Assembly (NCBI RefSeq): GCF_007859865.1
Contig: NZ_SJPI01000002.1
Location: 888,721-952,720 of the forward strand
From: Rubripirellula amarantea
Lineage (GTDB): Bacteria > Planctomycetota > Planctomycetia > Pirellulales > Pirellulaceae
Direction: 5' to 3'
DNA length: 64,000 nt
The translations under genes and the position numbers were made by a program. The notes beneath the pieces were generated by a model that was given only the letters and a program-made list of their open reading frames with translations, did no database searches and had not been told where the DNA came from. This document shows positions 9,000 through 18,089 of the stretch, in pieces (the stretch's first letter is position 1; each line of letters opens with the position of its first letter).

Positions 9000-11129
9000 C
9001 TACCAGGCGCGAAGCACACTCACCAAGTTGTGGTGCTGATCGGTCCAGAAGGGCGCGTCTTTGAGTTCTGCTTCGGCCGCGGGAACGCCGACGGCCAACG
9101 CTTCCGTTTCCCAGATCGCGTGGCCAGGTTCGGTAACGACAATCCAAAGCGCTGAACTGGTGCACTTCTCTTTGTCGGCGCCGCTCTTGATCACGCGACT
9201 ATCCAGGCCAGCTTCGTGACAGAGCCGATGAACTAATGGCTCAAGCGACAGGTGCGTGTTCGAAACATGAATCGCCATTACGCCACGCTCGGTCATCCGA
9301 CTGCGGAACAACTCGATCGCTTCGTACGTTAAAAGGTGAGCCGGAATTGCGTCACTGCTGAAGGCGTCGAGCACAAGCACGTCGAACTTCGCGTCGGTCA
9401 TGCGTTCAAGTACGAGACGACCGTCACCGAGGTGATGCGTCTGCGATGACGGGCAGTCTCGCATGAACGAGAAGTAGTGCTGAGCAATATCAACAACGGC
9501 TGGATTGATTTCGATCAAATCAAAATGGTCTTCGGGACGTCCGTAGCAAGTGAGCACTCCGCAACCCAAGCCCACGACGCCGATGTTGAGCGATTCGTTT
9601 TCACTTTGCAATTGCCGAATAGCACGTCCCACGCCACTTTCGTGTCCGTAGTATTTAGTTGGCTGATTCTTGGCTTCCCCATGACGCTGCATTCCATGGA
9701 TCGTCGTGCCGTGCACCAAGTGCAATCCACGCTCGTCCTCCATCACTCGCAACACGCCAAAGAAGTTTCGCTCGGACGCAATCGTGTTTTCGTCGCTGCC
9801 TCGGAACAGCCCTAGTGCAGGCGCGATCATCAAAATCGCGGCGAAGTATCGCAGTCGATACGCGCGGTTCCAATCATAGGTCGGTGATTTCCATCCCTTG
9901 ACCGAAACAAACAAGACAAAGATGAAACCTTGCACCAGGATGATCGAAACAGGCAGTTCGATGAAGCTGTTGAAAATCAGCGGGCACACGACGGCAACGA
10001 TCATTCCGCCGATTGCACCGCCAAAGGAAAGCAACGCGTAATATTGAGTTAACAATTTGGCCGGTGGCTTGAGTCTTGCCACTTCGCCGTGGCACATCAT
10101 GCAGACGCCGAACAAGAACGTCATGAAGCTTGTCACAACACTCAAGAGTTGCAAGTCATACGGAATCAAGTTCTTGGATTCGATCCCGACGATCGCCAGC
10201 ACGGTCATCACGGCGACCATCTTGGGCTTGTACCATTGAGGTGAATCGAACGACACGATGAAGCTGAGCAAGTAAAGGCTTAGCGGCAATACCCACAGGA
10301 ACGGGACAACGGCGACGTCTTGGCACACGTGATTGGTGATGACCAACAGCATCGTGGACGCAAGCGCTGGCAACCCAACCCAAGCGGCACGAATTTTCCA
10401 GGTGACTTCGATTGAATCTTCATCGTTGGTGTCGCTGGTCTGCGGGTTTGCTGCGTCCGAGCGCACTCGCAACAGGCTGATGGCAACCATGCCTTGGATC
10501 AGCAAGAACAGGCACAACATGAGCGACCAGGCGGTGCTTTGCTGAGAAACCGACAAGACCGGTTCGACCAAGAACGGATAGCTAAGCAAGGCCGCCAAAG
10601 ACCCTGCATTAGATAGCGCGTACAGTCGGTAGACTCGATCCGAATTGTCGTGGTAACTCAACCATGCTTGGATCAGGGGCCCCGTGCTTGAGAGCATGAA
10701 GTAAGGCAAGCCCACGTGCGCCGCGAGCATCCAAAGCAGGTAGAGCGTTGGTGATTCGCTGCCAGTCGGTTTCCAGTGATCGCCTGGTTCGATCGGCAAC
10801 AACAGCACCGCAAAACTTAGTAACGCCAAGTGGATCAACGCCTGAGCCGCAGGGCGAAAGTAGGTTCTTAAGACGTGAGCGTACAGGTAACCGCCAAACA
10901 ACAGCACCTGAAAGAACAACATACAGGTAGTCCAGACCGCCGGAGTGCCGCCGAACCAAGGCAGCACACATTTACTGATGACGGGCTGAACTTGAAATAC
11001 TAAGAACGCGCCCAATAATGTCGTCGCGGCGAACCAGAACATCGAAATGCGTTTTCGATGGTCCGTCGGCGTCGCGGCTGAACTTACGGCAACTGGTGAT
11101 ACAGAATTTAACGATTGAGTGGCCATCAT
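9000..11129 (-). CDS. Membrane-fused spermidine synthase-like protein
   Basis: A 709-residue fusion of an N-terminal polytopic membrane region (about residues 28-450, ten or more helices) with a C-terminal Rossmann domain of the spermidine-synthase/SAM methyltransferase family. The nucleotide-binding loop is IGVVGLGCGVLTCYG, followed by LIEINPAVVDIAQHYF and the acidic DVLVLDAFSSDAIPAHLLT, where polyamine synthases hold their catalytic Asp. Such fusions are common in planctomycetes and their products are mostly unproven, so polyamine synthesis is only a possibility. GGGGAA lies a few bases upstream of the two adjacent ATGs; the second (11126) has the better spacing. Confidence 0.85.
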   Translation of the reverse strand: MMATQSLNSVSPVAVSSAATPTDHRKRISMFWFAATTLLGAFLVFQVQPVISKCVLPWFGGTPAVWTTCMLFFQVLLFGGYLYAHVLRTYFRPAAQALIHLALLSFAVLLLPIEPGDHWKPTGSESPTLYLLWMLAAHVGLPYFMLSSTGPLIQAWLSYHDNSDRVYRLYALSNAGSLAALLSYPFLVEPVLSVSQQSTAWSLMLCLFLLIQGMVAISLLRVRSDAANPQTSDTNDEDSIEVTWKIRAAWVGLPALASTMLLVITNHVCQDVAVVPFLWVLPLSLYLLSFIVSFDSPQWYKPKMVAVMTVLAIVGIESKNLIPYDLQLLSVVTSFMTFLFGVCMMCHGEVARLKPPAKLLTQYYALLSFGGAIGGMIVAVVCPLIFNSFIELPVSIILVQGFIFVLFVSVKGWKSPTYDWNRAYRLRYFAAILMIAPALGLFRGSDENTIASERNFFGVLRVMEDERGLHLVHGTTIHGMQRHGEAKNQPTKYYGHESGVGRAIRQLQSENESLNIGVVGLGCGVLTCYGRPEDHFDLIEINPAVVDIAQHYFSFMRDCPSSQTHHLGDGRLVLERMTDAKFDVLVLDAFSSDAIPAHLLTYEAIELFRSRMTERGVMAIHVSNTHLSLEPLVHRLCHEAGLDSRVIKSGADKEKCTSSALWIVVTEPGHAIWETEALAVGVPAAEAELKDAPFWTDQHHNLVSVLRAW

Positions 11130-11265
11130 TTCCCCGTGCTGGTCGATCTCGGCTGCTGTTAGGAAGCAGACAACGAAAAAGCGTAGTCCATAAAATGCAC
11201 CAATGACGGAACGCTTTCCGCAAATACCGATTGTTAGGGATCTTTGCGTAATACCAAATCGGTTT

Positions 11266-14200
11266 CTACTTCTCGGTCAACGGAAACGCTACGGCTTCGT
11301 TTTCGGCCAACTGATATCGCTGATTGATCTGAAGGTTCGACCAAGTTTGCACATCGCCACCGGGCCAAGCGACGGTGACTTGATCCACGATGGGTTGTTG
11401 CCCCAAGCCAAAGGCGAGCACGTTTTCGTTGGTGCAGAAGTAACCGTCGCCACCGGTCAGCCACGCGGTTCGAGTTTGGTTGCCCACTGTAATCGTTACC
11501 GATGCACCGACCGGTTCGCGTTCGGATGTCGTTCCGACCAATTGCAACTGGATCCAACCGTTGGAATCGTCGCCGCGGTTTTCTAGCAACGCGGCTGGTT
11601 TATCGAGATGGTTGGCGACCAGGTCCATGCGACCGTCATGATTCCAATCCAAAGACGCCAGTGTGCGTCCGACCGCCGGGATCGCAAAGTATGAGTCGTC
11701 GGCGGTCTGATCAATCAATTCAAAACGGCTGCCGCGCAATTTGAAAAGTTGTGGCTTCATCAACAACGGCTTGCCTTTATTGGTGAAGTCCTCGATGTTT
11801 CCGTTCAAGATGACCAGCTCATCTTGTCCGTCGTTGTTGACGTCAATCGCCTGAGTTCCAAAGGCAAGCATGTCGTAGGTAGGTGCCGTTAAGCCAAACC
11901 GAGGTGCCAAGTCGCGGAACATTCCGGGCGAACGCTGAAGGTAGAGACTCGATGATTGATTGAAGAAGTTGGTCACGTGCAAATCCATGTTGCCGTCGCC
12001 GTCAAAATCCGATGAAGCGATTCCCATCCCCGCTGTTGCGGTACCGCCTTGATCGAGCGCTAGGCCGTTGGTGGAAGCCAAGTTGTTCCATTGGCCGTCG
12101 TCGGGCGAACGCACCCAATAGCGGTTGGGGCGAAGGTCATTGGCGATGAATATTTCGCTACCGCGTTGCCCATCAAAATCAGCAATCACGATTCCCAGTG
12201 ACGTTGCGGCACCTTCGCCTTCGGTTTCCAAGGGCTCGGGGGTGAACGTGCCGTCGCCTTGGTTGACCAACAACCAATCCGCCGCCGGTTCGAACATTAG
12301 TGGTCCGACGCCATGCGGTTCGCCGGCGGGGTCAAGCTTCACTTTGTTAAATACATCGGGGTCGTCGATATACCCAAGTTCAATGATTTCAGGAAGGCTG
12401 TCGCCCGTGACGTCAGCAACCGCGACCGACGAACAAACGAACTGGGGTTTTGATCGGGAGGCATGATTCCGTAGCGGATGCGTTTCCTGAAACGAGAATG
12501 TCCCATCGCCTTGGTTGATCAATACTCTTACATCACCGAGTCCGGCCACCAGCAGGTCAGGCCATCCGTCTTGGTTAATATCGCCCACGCCAACGCCGGT
12601 CGCGTACGCGTTTGACGCAAGGCCCGATTGGCGAGTAACGCGTCCGAACCGATCACCCAAGCAGCGGAAGAACTCATCGGAATCATCGGGCGTGGTTGTG
12701 GGTGGATCGCCACTGCCTTGCGCGAAGAAAAGATCCGCGTGTGAATCAAGATCAAAGTCGATCACTCCGATGCCACCGCCAAGGGACTCGTGAATGCGAA
12801 TCCGACGCAAAGCTCGTGGCTTGCGGTTGAGATAATCGAACTCGATTCCAACTTGACCGGCTACATCAACAAACGGCACTGCATCTAAGGAACCCGAGTC
12901 GCTCGGTTCGTCCGACTGATCTTGAACCACTTTGGCATCCTTGGCGATCAATTCTTTTGCCCAGGCCAGCAATGGTTTTTGGGAAGGCTGAGGGAAACGT
13001 TGGGGAGACAACTCAAGTCGATTCGAATCTGCCAATAGCTGACTAAGGTCGCGTCGCGCTAGCAGTTGTTGTCGCGTGAGAGCACTCTTCGCCCTCGCGG
13101 ATTCGACCGTCGATTGCCATTGAAGACCTTCGAACAAGCGTCCCACTTCGATGAGCTGTTCGGCCATTTGGAGCCTCAGGTCATCCGGTTCTGGATAAAA
13201 GTGAATTCCTTCGGATGAGCCAGCGATTCGTTGCAACTTCGAAACACGCACCGAGGCGACGCGTCCCACCTCGGGGAACCCAATCGCATTGAAGCAAACT
13301 GTCAATTGACGGTAGTCGGCATCGGATGTCGGGTCGATTTCGACACAGCGAAGCAGCGCTCCGATGGCCGGTTCGTAACGCTTGGACTCGATCAACCAAC
13401 TTGCGATCGTGGACCAGTATTCCGCGTACTGGGTTGCCTTATCGGGGCATTGCAAGAGCCAATGAGGAATTGCTTCGAGGTCTTGGGACCGAACGAGCGA
13501 TATTCCCCACAGCGCGAAACCAGCACCGCTGAGTCGCGATTGTGCGTTCTGCGATTCGAGCAGCGTTGCAGCTTCGTGGTATTGATGCCGCGTGAACATC
13601 AGACGCGCTTCGCCAAGCGGCCATTCAAACGCGGGCGTACTCGGTTCGTCTTCAAACTCGAACGCATTGCGACGATTCACGATCGATTGAAGCTCGCTGA
13701 CGGTGGCGTGACCACTTCGGCATAATTGGTCAACGTGCAAACAAGCTCGATGTCGGTCGCCCATATGATTGAGCAGCCGCACGATGGAATGTCGCAACGT
13801 CGTGTCGCCCGGCGATTTGGCAATCGCTTTTTCCATTGCTAACCATGCCACGTTCGGATTCCCATAGGCATCATGTCCGCCGCTGGCATTGACCGCCTTG
13901 GCAATCACCTGAAGTGCATCGGCCGAGGTCGCTGGGTTCTTGATTAACGGAAGTGCAGTATCGAAGGCAGACTGCCACTTTTGTTCCATGGCATCGGCTT
14001 GGGCAAGCAGCACCATTACCGCAGCGTTGCTCGGGTCGGCAATCAACTGAGATCGCAATACCGACCGTGCGCCCGAGACGTCTCCTTCGTTGAAGAGTGC
14101 TTTGGCTTTGCTGATCGCAGGCGATGAAAGGTTGGGCTTTGAATTTTGCGTCGGTGAGCCCGCAGCTTGTGAGCCCGCAGCTCGTGAGTCCGCAGCTTGT

Positions 14201-14421
14201 GAGTTCTTAGGCGAGGCACCCTTCGGCGGGGCGGTGGGATCGGCATCGCTCGACGCCTGGGTATTGGTTGAGCCCGTTGAACGGCTTGAGCCCGTTGAGT
14301 TGGGTGAAGTTGGCGATTGAGTACGTTCGCCGCATCCCGGCGTTAACGTTAGGGCCAACAACACGTGCGCGGCAACAATCACTGCGAGATAATGGGGAAC
14401 GATACGCTTTTGCCGGTTCAT
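11266..14421 (-). CDS. CRTAC1-type lipoprotein: TPR, VCBS/FG-GAP and ASPIC/UnbV domains
   Basis: A 1051-residue predicted lipoprotein. The signal peptide ends in a lipobox (LTLTPGC, Cys29). A low-complexity Ser/Thr/Ala linker follows (about 30-95), partly encoded by 15-bp tandem repeats. Then come TPR-like helices (about 100-480) and VCBS/FG-GAP calcium-loop repeats with DxDxDG-like patterns (DFDLDSHADLFF, DINQDGWPDLLV, DFDGDGNMDLHV). A C-terminal ASPIC/UnbV domain (about 955-1045) includes AWPGGDVQTWSNL. Family members are envelope proteins, probably for adhesion or carbohydrate/protein binding. The gap to the downstream spermidine-synthase-like gene is 136 bases. Confidence 0.9.
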   Translation of the reverse strand: MNRQKRIVPHYLAVIVAAHVLLALTLTPGCGERTQSPTSPNSTGSSRSTGSTNTQASSDADPTAPPKGASPKNSQAADSRAAGSQAAGSPTQNSKPNLSSPAISKAKALFNEGDVSGARSVLRSQLIADPSNAAVMVLLAQADAMEQKWQSAFDTALPLIKNPATSADALQVIAKAVNASGGHDAYGNPNVAWLAMEKAIAKSPGDTTLRHSIVRLLNHMGDRHRACLHVDQLCRSGHATVSELQSIVNRRNAFEFEDEPSTPAFEWPLGEARLMFTRHQYHEAATLLESQNAQSRLSGAGFALWGISLVRSQDLEAIPHWLLQCPDKATQYAEYWSTIASWLIESKRYEPAIGALLRCVEIDPTSDADYRQLTVCFNAIGFPEVGRVASVRVSKLQRIAGSSEGIHFYPEPDDLRLQMAEQLIEVGRLFEGLQWQSTVESARAKSALTRQQLLARRDLSQLLADSNRLELSPQRFPQPSQKPLLAWAKELIAKDAKVVQDQSDEPSDSGSLDAVPFVDVAGQVGIEFDYLNRKPRALRRIRIHESLGGGIGVIDFDLDSHADLFFAQGSGDPPTTTPDDSDEFFRCLGDRFGRVTRQSGLASNAYATGVGVGDINQDGWPDLLVAGLGDVRVLINQGDGTFSFQETHPLRNHASRSKPQFVCSSVAVADVTGDSLPEIIELGYIDDPDVFNKVKLDPAGEPHGVGPLMFEPAADWLLVNQGDGTFTPEPLETEGEGAATSLGIVIADFDGQRGSEIFIANDLRPNRYWVRSPDDGQWNNLASTNGLALDQGGTATAGMGIASSDFDGDGNMDLHVTNFFNQSSSLYLQRSPGMFRDLAPRFGLTAPTYDMLAFGTQAIDVNNDGQDELVILNGNIEDFTNKGKPLLMKPQLFKLRGSRFELIDQTADDSYFAIPAVGRTLASLDWNHDGRMDLVANHLDKPAALLENRGDDSNGWIQLQLVGTTSEREPVGASVTITVGNQTRTAWLTGGDGYFCTNENVLAFGLGQQPIVDQVTVAWPGGDVQTWSNLQINQRYQLAENEAVAFPLTEK
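14156..14200 (-). repeat. In-frame 15-bp tandem repeat (3 units)
   Basis: Three 15-bp units beginning at 14156, 14171 and 14186, consensus GAGCCCGCAGCTTGT on the plus strand, differ at one position each. They encode a five-residue Ala/Ser repeat in the linker behind the lipobox of the CRTAC1-type lipoprotein. Confidence 0.85.
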
Positions 14422-14571
14422 TGACCCATTGTATCCGAACGCATCCCAATGGTGGACGGGACTTCGTCAACTAGAACCCGTGACCGGTACACGGTGCTTG
14501 GGTGAAGCGTTCTAGGCAGGCAGAATGATTGTTGACGGTATTTGCGAGAACACAAAGTCGAAGATCAAAGC

Positions 14572-14628
14572 TATACTGTGTGAAAACACAGAGGGGGCAG
14601 CCATCGCTCTCCAGTCACACGCCCCCTC
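14572..14628 (+). promoter_or_regulatory. Possible -10 box and hairpin leader of the VWA operon
   Basis: TATACT at 14572-14577 resembles a -10 element, although no good -35 lies 16-18 bases upstream. Just after it, CTGTGT (14576-14581) and ACACAG (14586-14591) form a six-pair stem capped by a GAAA tetraloop. GAGGGGGC (14591-14598) then pairs perfectly with GCCCCCTC (14621-14628) across 22 bases. The operon start codon is at 14653. The paired elements are seen directly; a role in the leader is inferred. Confidence 0.4.
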
Positions 14629-14652
14629 CTCAATCAACCGCTGAGCCCACCG

Positions 14653-15585
14653 ATGGGTTTGTTAGACCTCGTCAAGCCGAAAGATCTGTCAAGAGTGGCG
14701 AGGTTGCAATTGCTGGCCCGTCAAGTGGTAGAAGGATTCTGTTCCGGTCGTCACCGGTCTCCTCATAAAGGATTCAGCGTCGAATTCAAAGAGCATCGCC
14801 AATACATGCGTGGCGACGAGCTGAAGAATATTGATTGGAAGGCATTCGCCAAAAGCGATCGATTGTTCATTCGCGAATACGAAGAAGAAACAAATCTGCG
14901 CTGCACGCTATTGGTTGACCGCAGCGGTTCGATGCGATACGCGGGTGATCGTTCGGGATCGGAAATGAAGTTGGCCAAGTCCGGCAACGGACAATCCAAA
15001 TACGATTACGCTCAAGTCCTTTCGGCTTCGATGGCGTATCTCATGCTCGCTCAACAAGATTCAGTGGGCGCATTCACTTTTGATGATGAACCACGGATCC
15101 AGGTGCCCGTCCGTGGCCGCGCGTCGCACTTGACCGCACTGATGCGAGCGTTGGCGGAAGACGCTACCTATCGTGAGACTGATTTGGGCGGTGTGTTTCG
15201 CAAGATCGCGCCCAAATTAGGACGACGCGGGCTGATCGTGATTATCTCCGATGCGATGGGCGATGCCGATTCCATTGCCCGCGCGTTGACTCAGCTTCGC
15301 GCCAGCAAGCATGAAGTATTGTTCTTTCAGGTCCTTGATCCCGACGAAGTTGATTTCCCATTCTCGGGCCGTATCCAGTTCAAAGATCTCGAGAACGACC
15401 AGAACGAGCAAATCGTTGATGCTCAATCCGTTCGTGATCGATATCTGCAACGCTTTGCGGATCATCAATCAGCGCTGCGAACGGCGTGTCGCAATAACCG
15501 CGTCGACTTGATTGAGATCACGACCGACCAACCGATGGTGGATGTGTTGCATGAGTACTTTGCGCGGCGGAGGCGAATTCGGTGA
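14653..15585 (+). CDS. DUF58 protein with VWA-like fold
   Basis: A 310-residue cytoplasmic DUF58 protein. The family signature is clear: FKEHRQYMRGDELKNIDWKA (about 55-75), then FIREYEEETN and the MIDAS-like VDRSGSM (about 93-99). A typical VWA core continues to the end (RGLIVIISDAMGD). DUF58 proteins usually work with a MoxR AAA+ ATPase and membrane VWA proteins. Here the VWA partners follow directly, but no moxR precedes it in this window. It overlaps the next gene by four bases (GTGA) and is the first gene of a five-gene operon. Confidence 0.92.
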   Translation: MGLLDLVKPKDLSRVARLQLLARQVVEGFCSGRHRSPHKGFSVEFKEHRQYMRGDELKNIDWKAFAKSDRLFIREYEEETNLRCTLLVDRSGSMRYAGDRSGSEMKLAKSGNGQSKYDYAQVLSASMAYLMLAQQDSVGAFTFDDEPRIQVPVRGRASHLTALMRALAEDATYRETDLGGVFRKIAPKLGRRGLIVIISDAMGDADSIARALTQLRASKHEVLFFQVLDPDEVDFPFSGRIQFKDLENDQNEQIVDAQSVRDRYLQRFADHQSALRTACRNNRVDLIEITTDQPMVDVLHEYFARRRRIR

Positions 15586-18089
15586 CGCTGCTTAACGGAC
15601 TGCTCGCCTTGGGTGCTCTTGCATTCACGGTTCCGCTGGTCATTCATTTGTTCTTTCGAAGCAAGTTTCGCGTGGTGCCGTGGGGCGCGATGCACTTGAT
15701 CGATAGCGTGATGAGGGTAAATCGTCGGCGGATTCAGTTGATGAATCTGTTGTTGCTGCTGTTGCGATGCGCGATTCCGATTCTATTGGCGTTCTGTCTG
15801 GCTCGCCCGGTGTTGACCGGTTTTCAATCTTTGCCGGGCGATGCGCCTCAGACAGTTGTGATCGCTATTGACGATTCACGCAGCATGGCCATCGCTAGTT
15901 CGGACTCAACTACATCCATGCAACGAGCGATCGCTGCGACCGACCAACTACTCGATACGCTGTCCCGACGCGACGAAGTCATGATTGTCCGGGCCAGTCG
16001 GCTCGACGAAGTCCCCGGTGCCATGGGAGCCGCGGCCGCGAAAAGCAAGATTGCCGGCATGGGGACGTTTGCGGGGCCAGTCGATTTGGGGCGAATGATG
16101 CGAGCGGCGACCAGTGCCGCAGACCACGCATCGCATCCTCAGCGTCGAATCGTTGTCGTATCGGACTTTCAAACCCACATGGTCGACGACCGTTCCGTTC
16201 AAACCGTTCAGCAACTCGGCGAAACGCTCGCCGCCAAAACGATCGCGCCGGTGATCAGTTTCCTGAATGTGGCTGACTTAAGTGGCGGTGCAGACAGCGG
16301 TGCTTCAGGTCTTGGAAACCTGTCGGTGGAACAAGTGCTGTCCAATTCGGCCGCGGTGGTGGCCGGTCGAGATGCGTATTACTCGGCCCGGATCCGAAAT
16401 CACGGCGACGCGCCGCGCGGGGACGTGCGATTAGTTTGGTCGATCGATGGCAAACCACTCCGCCCCCAGTCAATCACGGTTCCACCACGATCGTCCGCGA
16501 CAACCCGTCTGACGCAAGCGATCGAGGACGCGGGCGTTCATCGGATCACCGTCGCAATCGAGCACGCGGATGCTCTTGCGGCCGACAATGAGCGATCGAT
16601 CGGCGTAGAAGTAATCGACGAGATTCGTGTTTTGATCGTGGATGGTGAGCCCAGCAATCGTCCGCTCGAAGGGGAAGCTGATTTTGTCTCTGTAGCACTG
16701 AGTCCCTTTGCGTTCGGCGGCCAGGATCAACCTGATGCGGTCAGCACACGCGTGGTCAACGAACGAGAAGCAACAAAAGCGATTGAAAAGGAAACCTACG
16801 ACGTTTTGATTTTCGCGGGCGTGAAGAAACCCAGCCAGACGCTTAAACGAAACGTTGCCGATTTCATCGCGTCAGGGGGAAGCTTGGTGGTGTTCGATCA
16901 CGACAAGCTCGATGCAAAAACCTATGCGGAACCGTGGACGACGAGCGATGGTCAACAACCATCCTTAGTGCTGCCGACCGTGATGGGGGATTTTAGAACG
17001 ATTGGCAAAGAAGCCAAAACAGAATCGTTCCCGATGGGACGACGCAACGCTAGCTACTCGGCCTGGGATCTACTGGGTGACGATCAATCGGATTTATTTC
17101 GTGACGTAACGGTGACGGGGTATCGCCAACTTACGCTTCGATCGTCGGACCAAACTCGACCATCAGATCAATCCCGAAACTCACGGGCTCAGCCTTCATC
17201 AACCCAGTCACCATCAACCCAGTCACCATCAACCCAATCACCATCAACCCAGTTTGATCAAACCGAACCGCAGCCCGCCCAAGCCAAAGTCTTGCTCTCG
17301 CTAGCCAATGGTGATCCGTTGATAGTGATGAGTTCAGGTTCCGCCGAGAGTCTGTCCGAACGATCGTCCGAAACTGCAACCGCGAGCCGCGCTGGTCGCG
17401 TCGTTCAGTTTGCCGTTCCGGCTGACGCGACTTACTCGACCTTTCCACTGCGAGCTGTGTATCTTCCGATGCTACAGCAAATGATTTTGGATCTGGCTGG
17501 ATCGCGAAACCCGGTCACGTTTGATGTTGGGGAACCAATTGCGGTCGATCCCTCGCGAGCGTTTAAGAATTTGCCGGACATCAATGCGTCCTTATCGTCA
17601 CTGGACTTCCGTGTCGTGTTGCCAGACGGAACTGAGCAAAAACCAAAATGGCTCAACGCAAGTGCAGCATCATCAGCTAGTTTGCTTTTGCCGGCGACAT
17701 ATCAGCCTGGGGTTTATCGTTTGACCGCTAACACCGATCCCAGCGGTCAAGCAACCGATGACACGTCGGAGTCCGTTTTGTCAACGATTCGTGTCGTCGA
17801 GGTACCCGCGATTGAATCGGATGCCCGCAGTGTCGACGAAGCAAGGCTAGCCAGCGTTGCGGAACTAATTGGTGCAAGTGTCTATTCGGGTGGCCAAGAT
17901 CTTGTTCAGGATGACCAAACTCGTCGCTTTGGACGCGAGATTTGGCGGTGGCTCTTGTTCGCGTTATTAGCCTTGATGGTGATCGAGCTTTGGCTTCAGC
18001 AAAGTTTGGGCACTCCACAACGAGCAAAACAACCTGCTGGAACGAGTAGCAATTCGAATGACACGCAAGTGATGGGGGCTTCATCATGA
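15582..18089 (+). CDS. BatA-type membrane protein with VWA domain
   Basis: An 835-residue membrane protein. The N-terminal BatA domain (residues 1-70) has two hydrophobic segments (LLALGALAFTVPLVIHLFF and LLLLLLRCAIPILLAFCLA) around the basic VVPWGAMHL region. A VWA domain follows with MIDAS DDSRSM (about 90), then a long periplasmic region and a last helix (RWLLFALLALMVIELWL, about 787-803). A Ser/Thr/Gln/Pro linker (about 538-560) is encoded by 15-bp tandem repeats. GTG 15582 overlaps the DUF58 stop, and its own stop overlaps the next start (ATGA). It probably forms a membrane complex with its neighbours. Confidence 0.88.
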   Translation: MTLLNGLLALGALAFTVPLVIHLFFRSKFRVVPWGAMHLIDSVMRVNRRRIQLMNLLLLLLRCAIPILLAFCLARPVLTGFQSLPGDAPQTVVIAIDDSRSMAIASSDSTTSMQRAIAATDQLLDTLSRRDEVMIVRASRLDEVPGAMGAAAAKSKIAGMGTFAGPVDLGRMMRAATSAADHASHPQRRIVVVSDFQTHMVDDRSVQTVQQLGETLAAKTIAPVISFLNVADLSGGADSGASGLGNLSVEQVLSNSAAVVAGRDAYYSARIRNHGDAPRGDVRLVWSIDGKPLRPQSITVPPRSSATTRLTQAIEDAGVHRITVAIEHADALAADNERSIGVEVIDEIRVLIVDGEPSNRPLEGEADFVSVALSPFAFGGQDQPDAVSTRVVNEREATKAIEKETYDVLIFAGVKKPSQTLKRNVADFIASGGSLVVFDHDKLDAKTYAEPWTTSDGQQPSLVLPTVMGDFRTIGKEAKTESFPMGRRNASYSAWDLLGDDQSDLFRDVTVTGYRQLTLRSSDQTRPSDQSRNSRAQPSSTQSPSTQSPSTQSPSTQFDQTEPQPAQAKVLLSLANGDPLIVMSSGSAESLSERSSETATASRAGRVVQFAVPADATYSTFPLRAVYLPMLQQMILDLAGSRNPVTFDVGEPIAVDPSRAFKNLPDINASLSSLDFRVVLPDGTEQKPKWLNASAASSASLLLPATYQPGVYRLTANTDPSGQATDDTSESVLSTIRVVEVPAIESDARSVDEARLASVAELIGASVYSGGQDLVQDDQTRRFGREIWRWLLFALLALMVIELWLQQSLGTPQRAKQPAGTSSNSNDTQVMGASS
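17197..17253 (+). repeat. In-frame 15-bp tandem repeat (3.8 units)
   Basis: Units of CATCAACCCAGTCAC begin at 17197, 17212, 17227 (one A/G change) and 17242 (partial). They encode repeated Ser-Thr-Gln-Ser-Pro in a linker of the BatA-type VWA protein. Confidence 0.9.
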
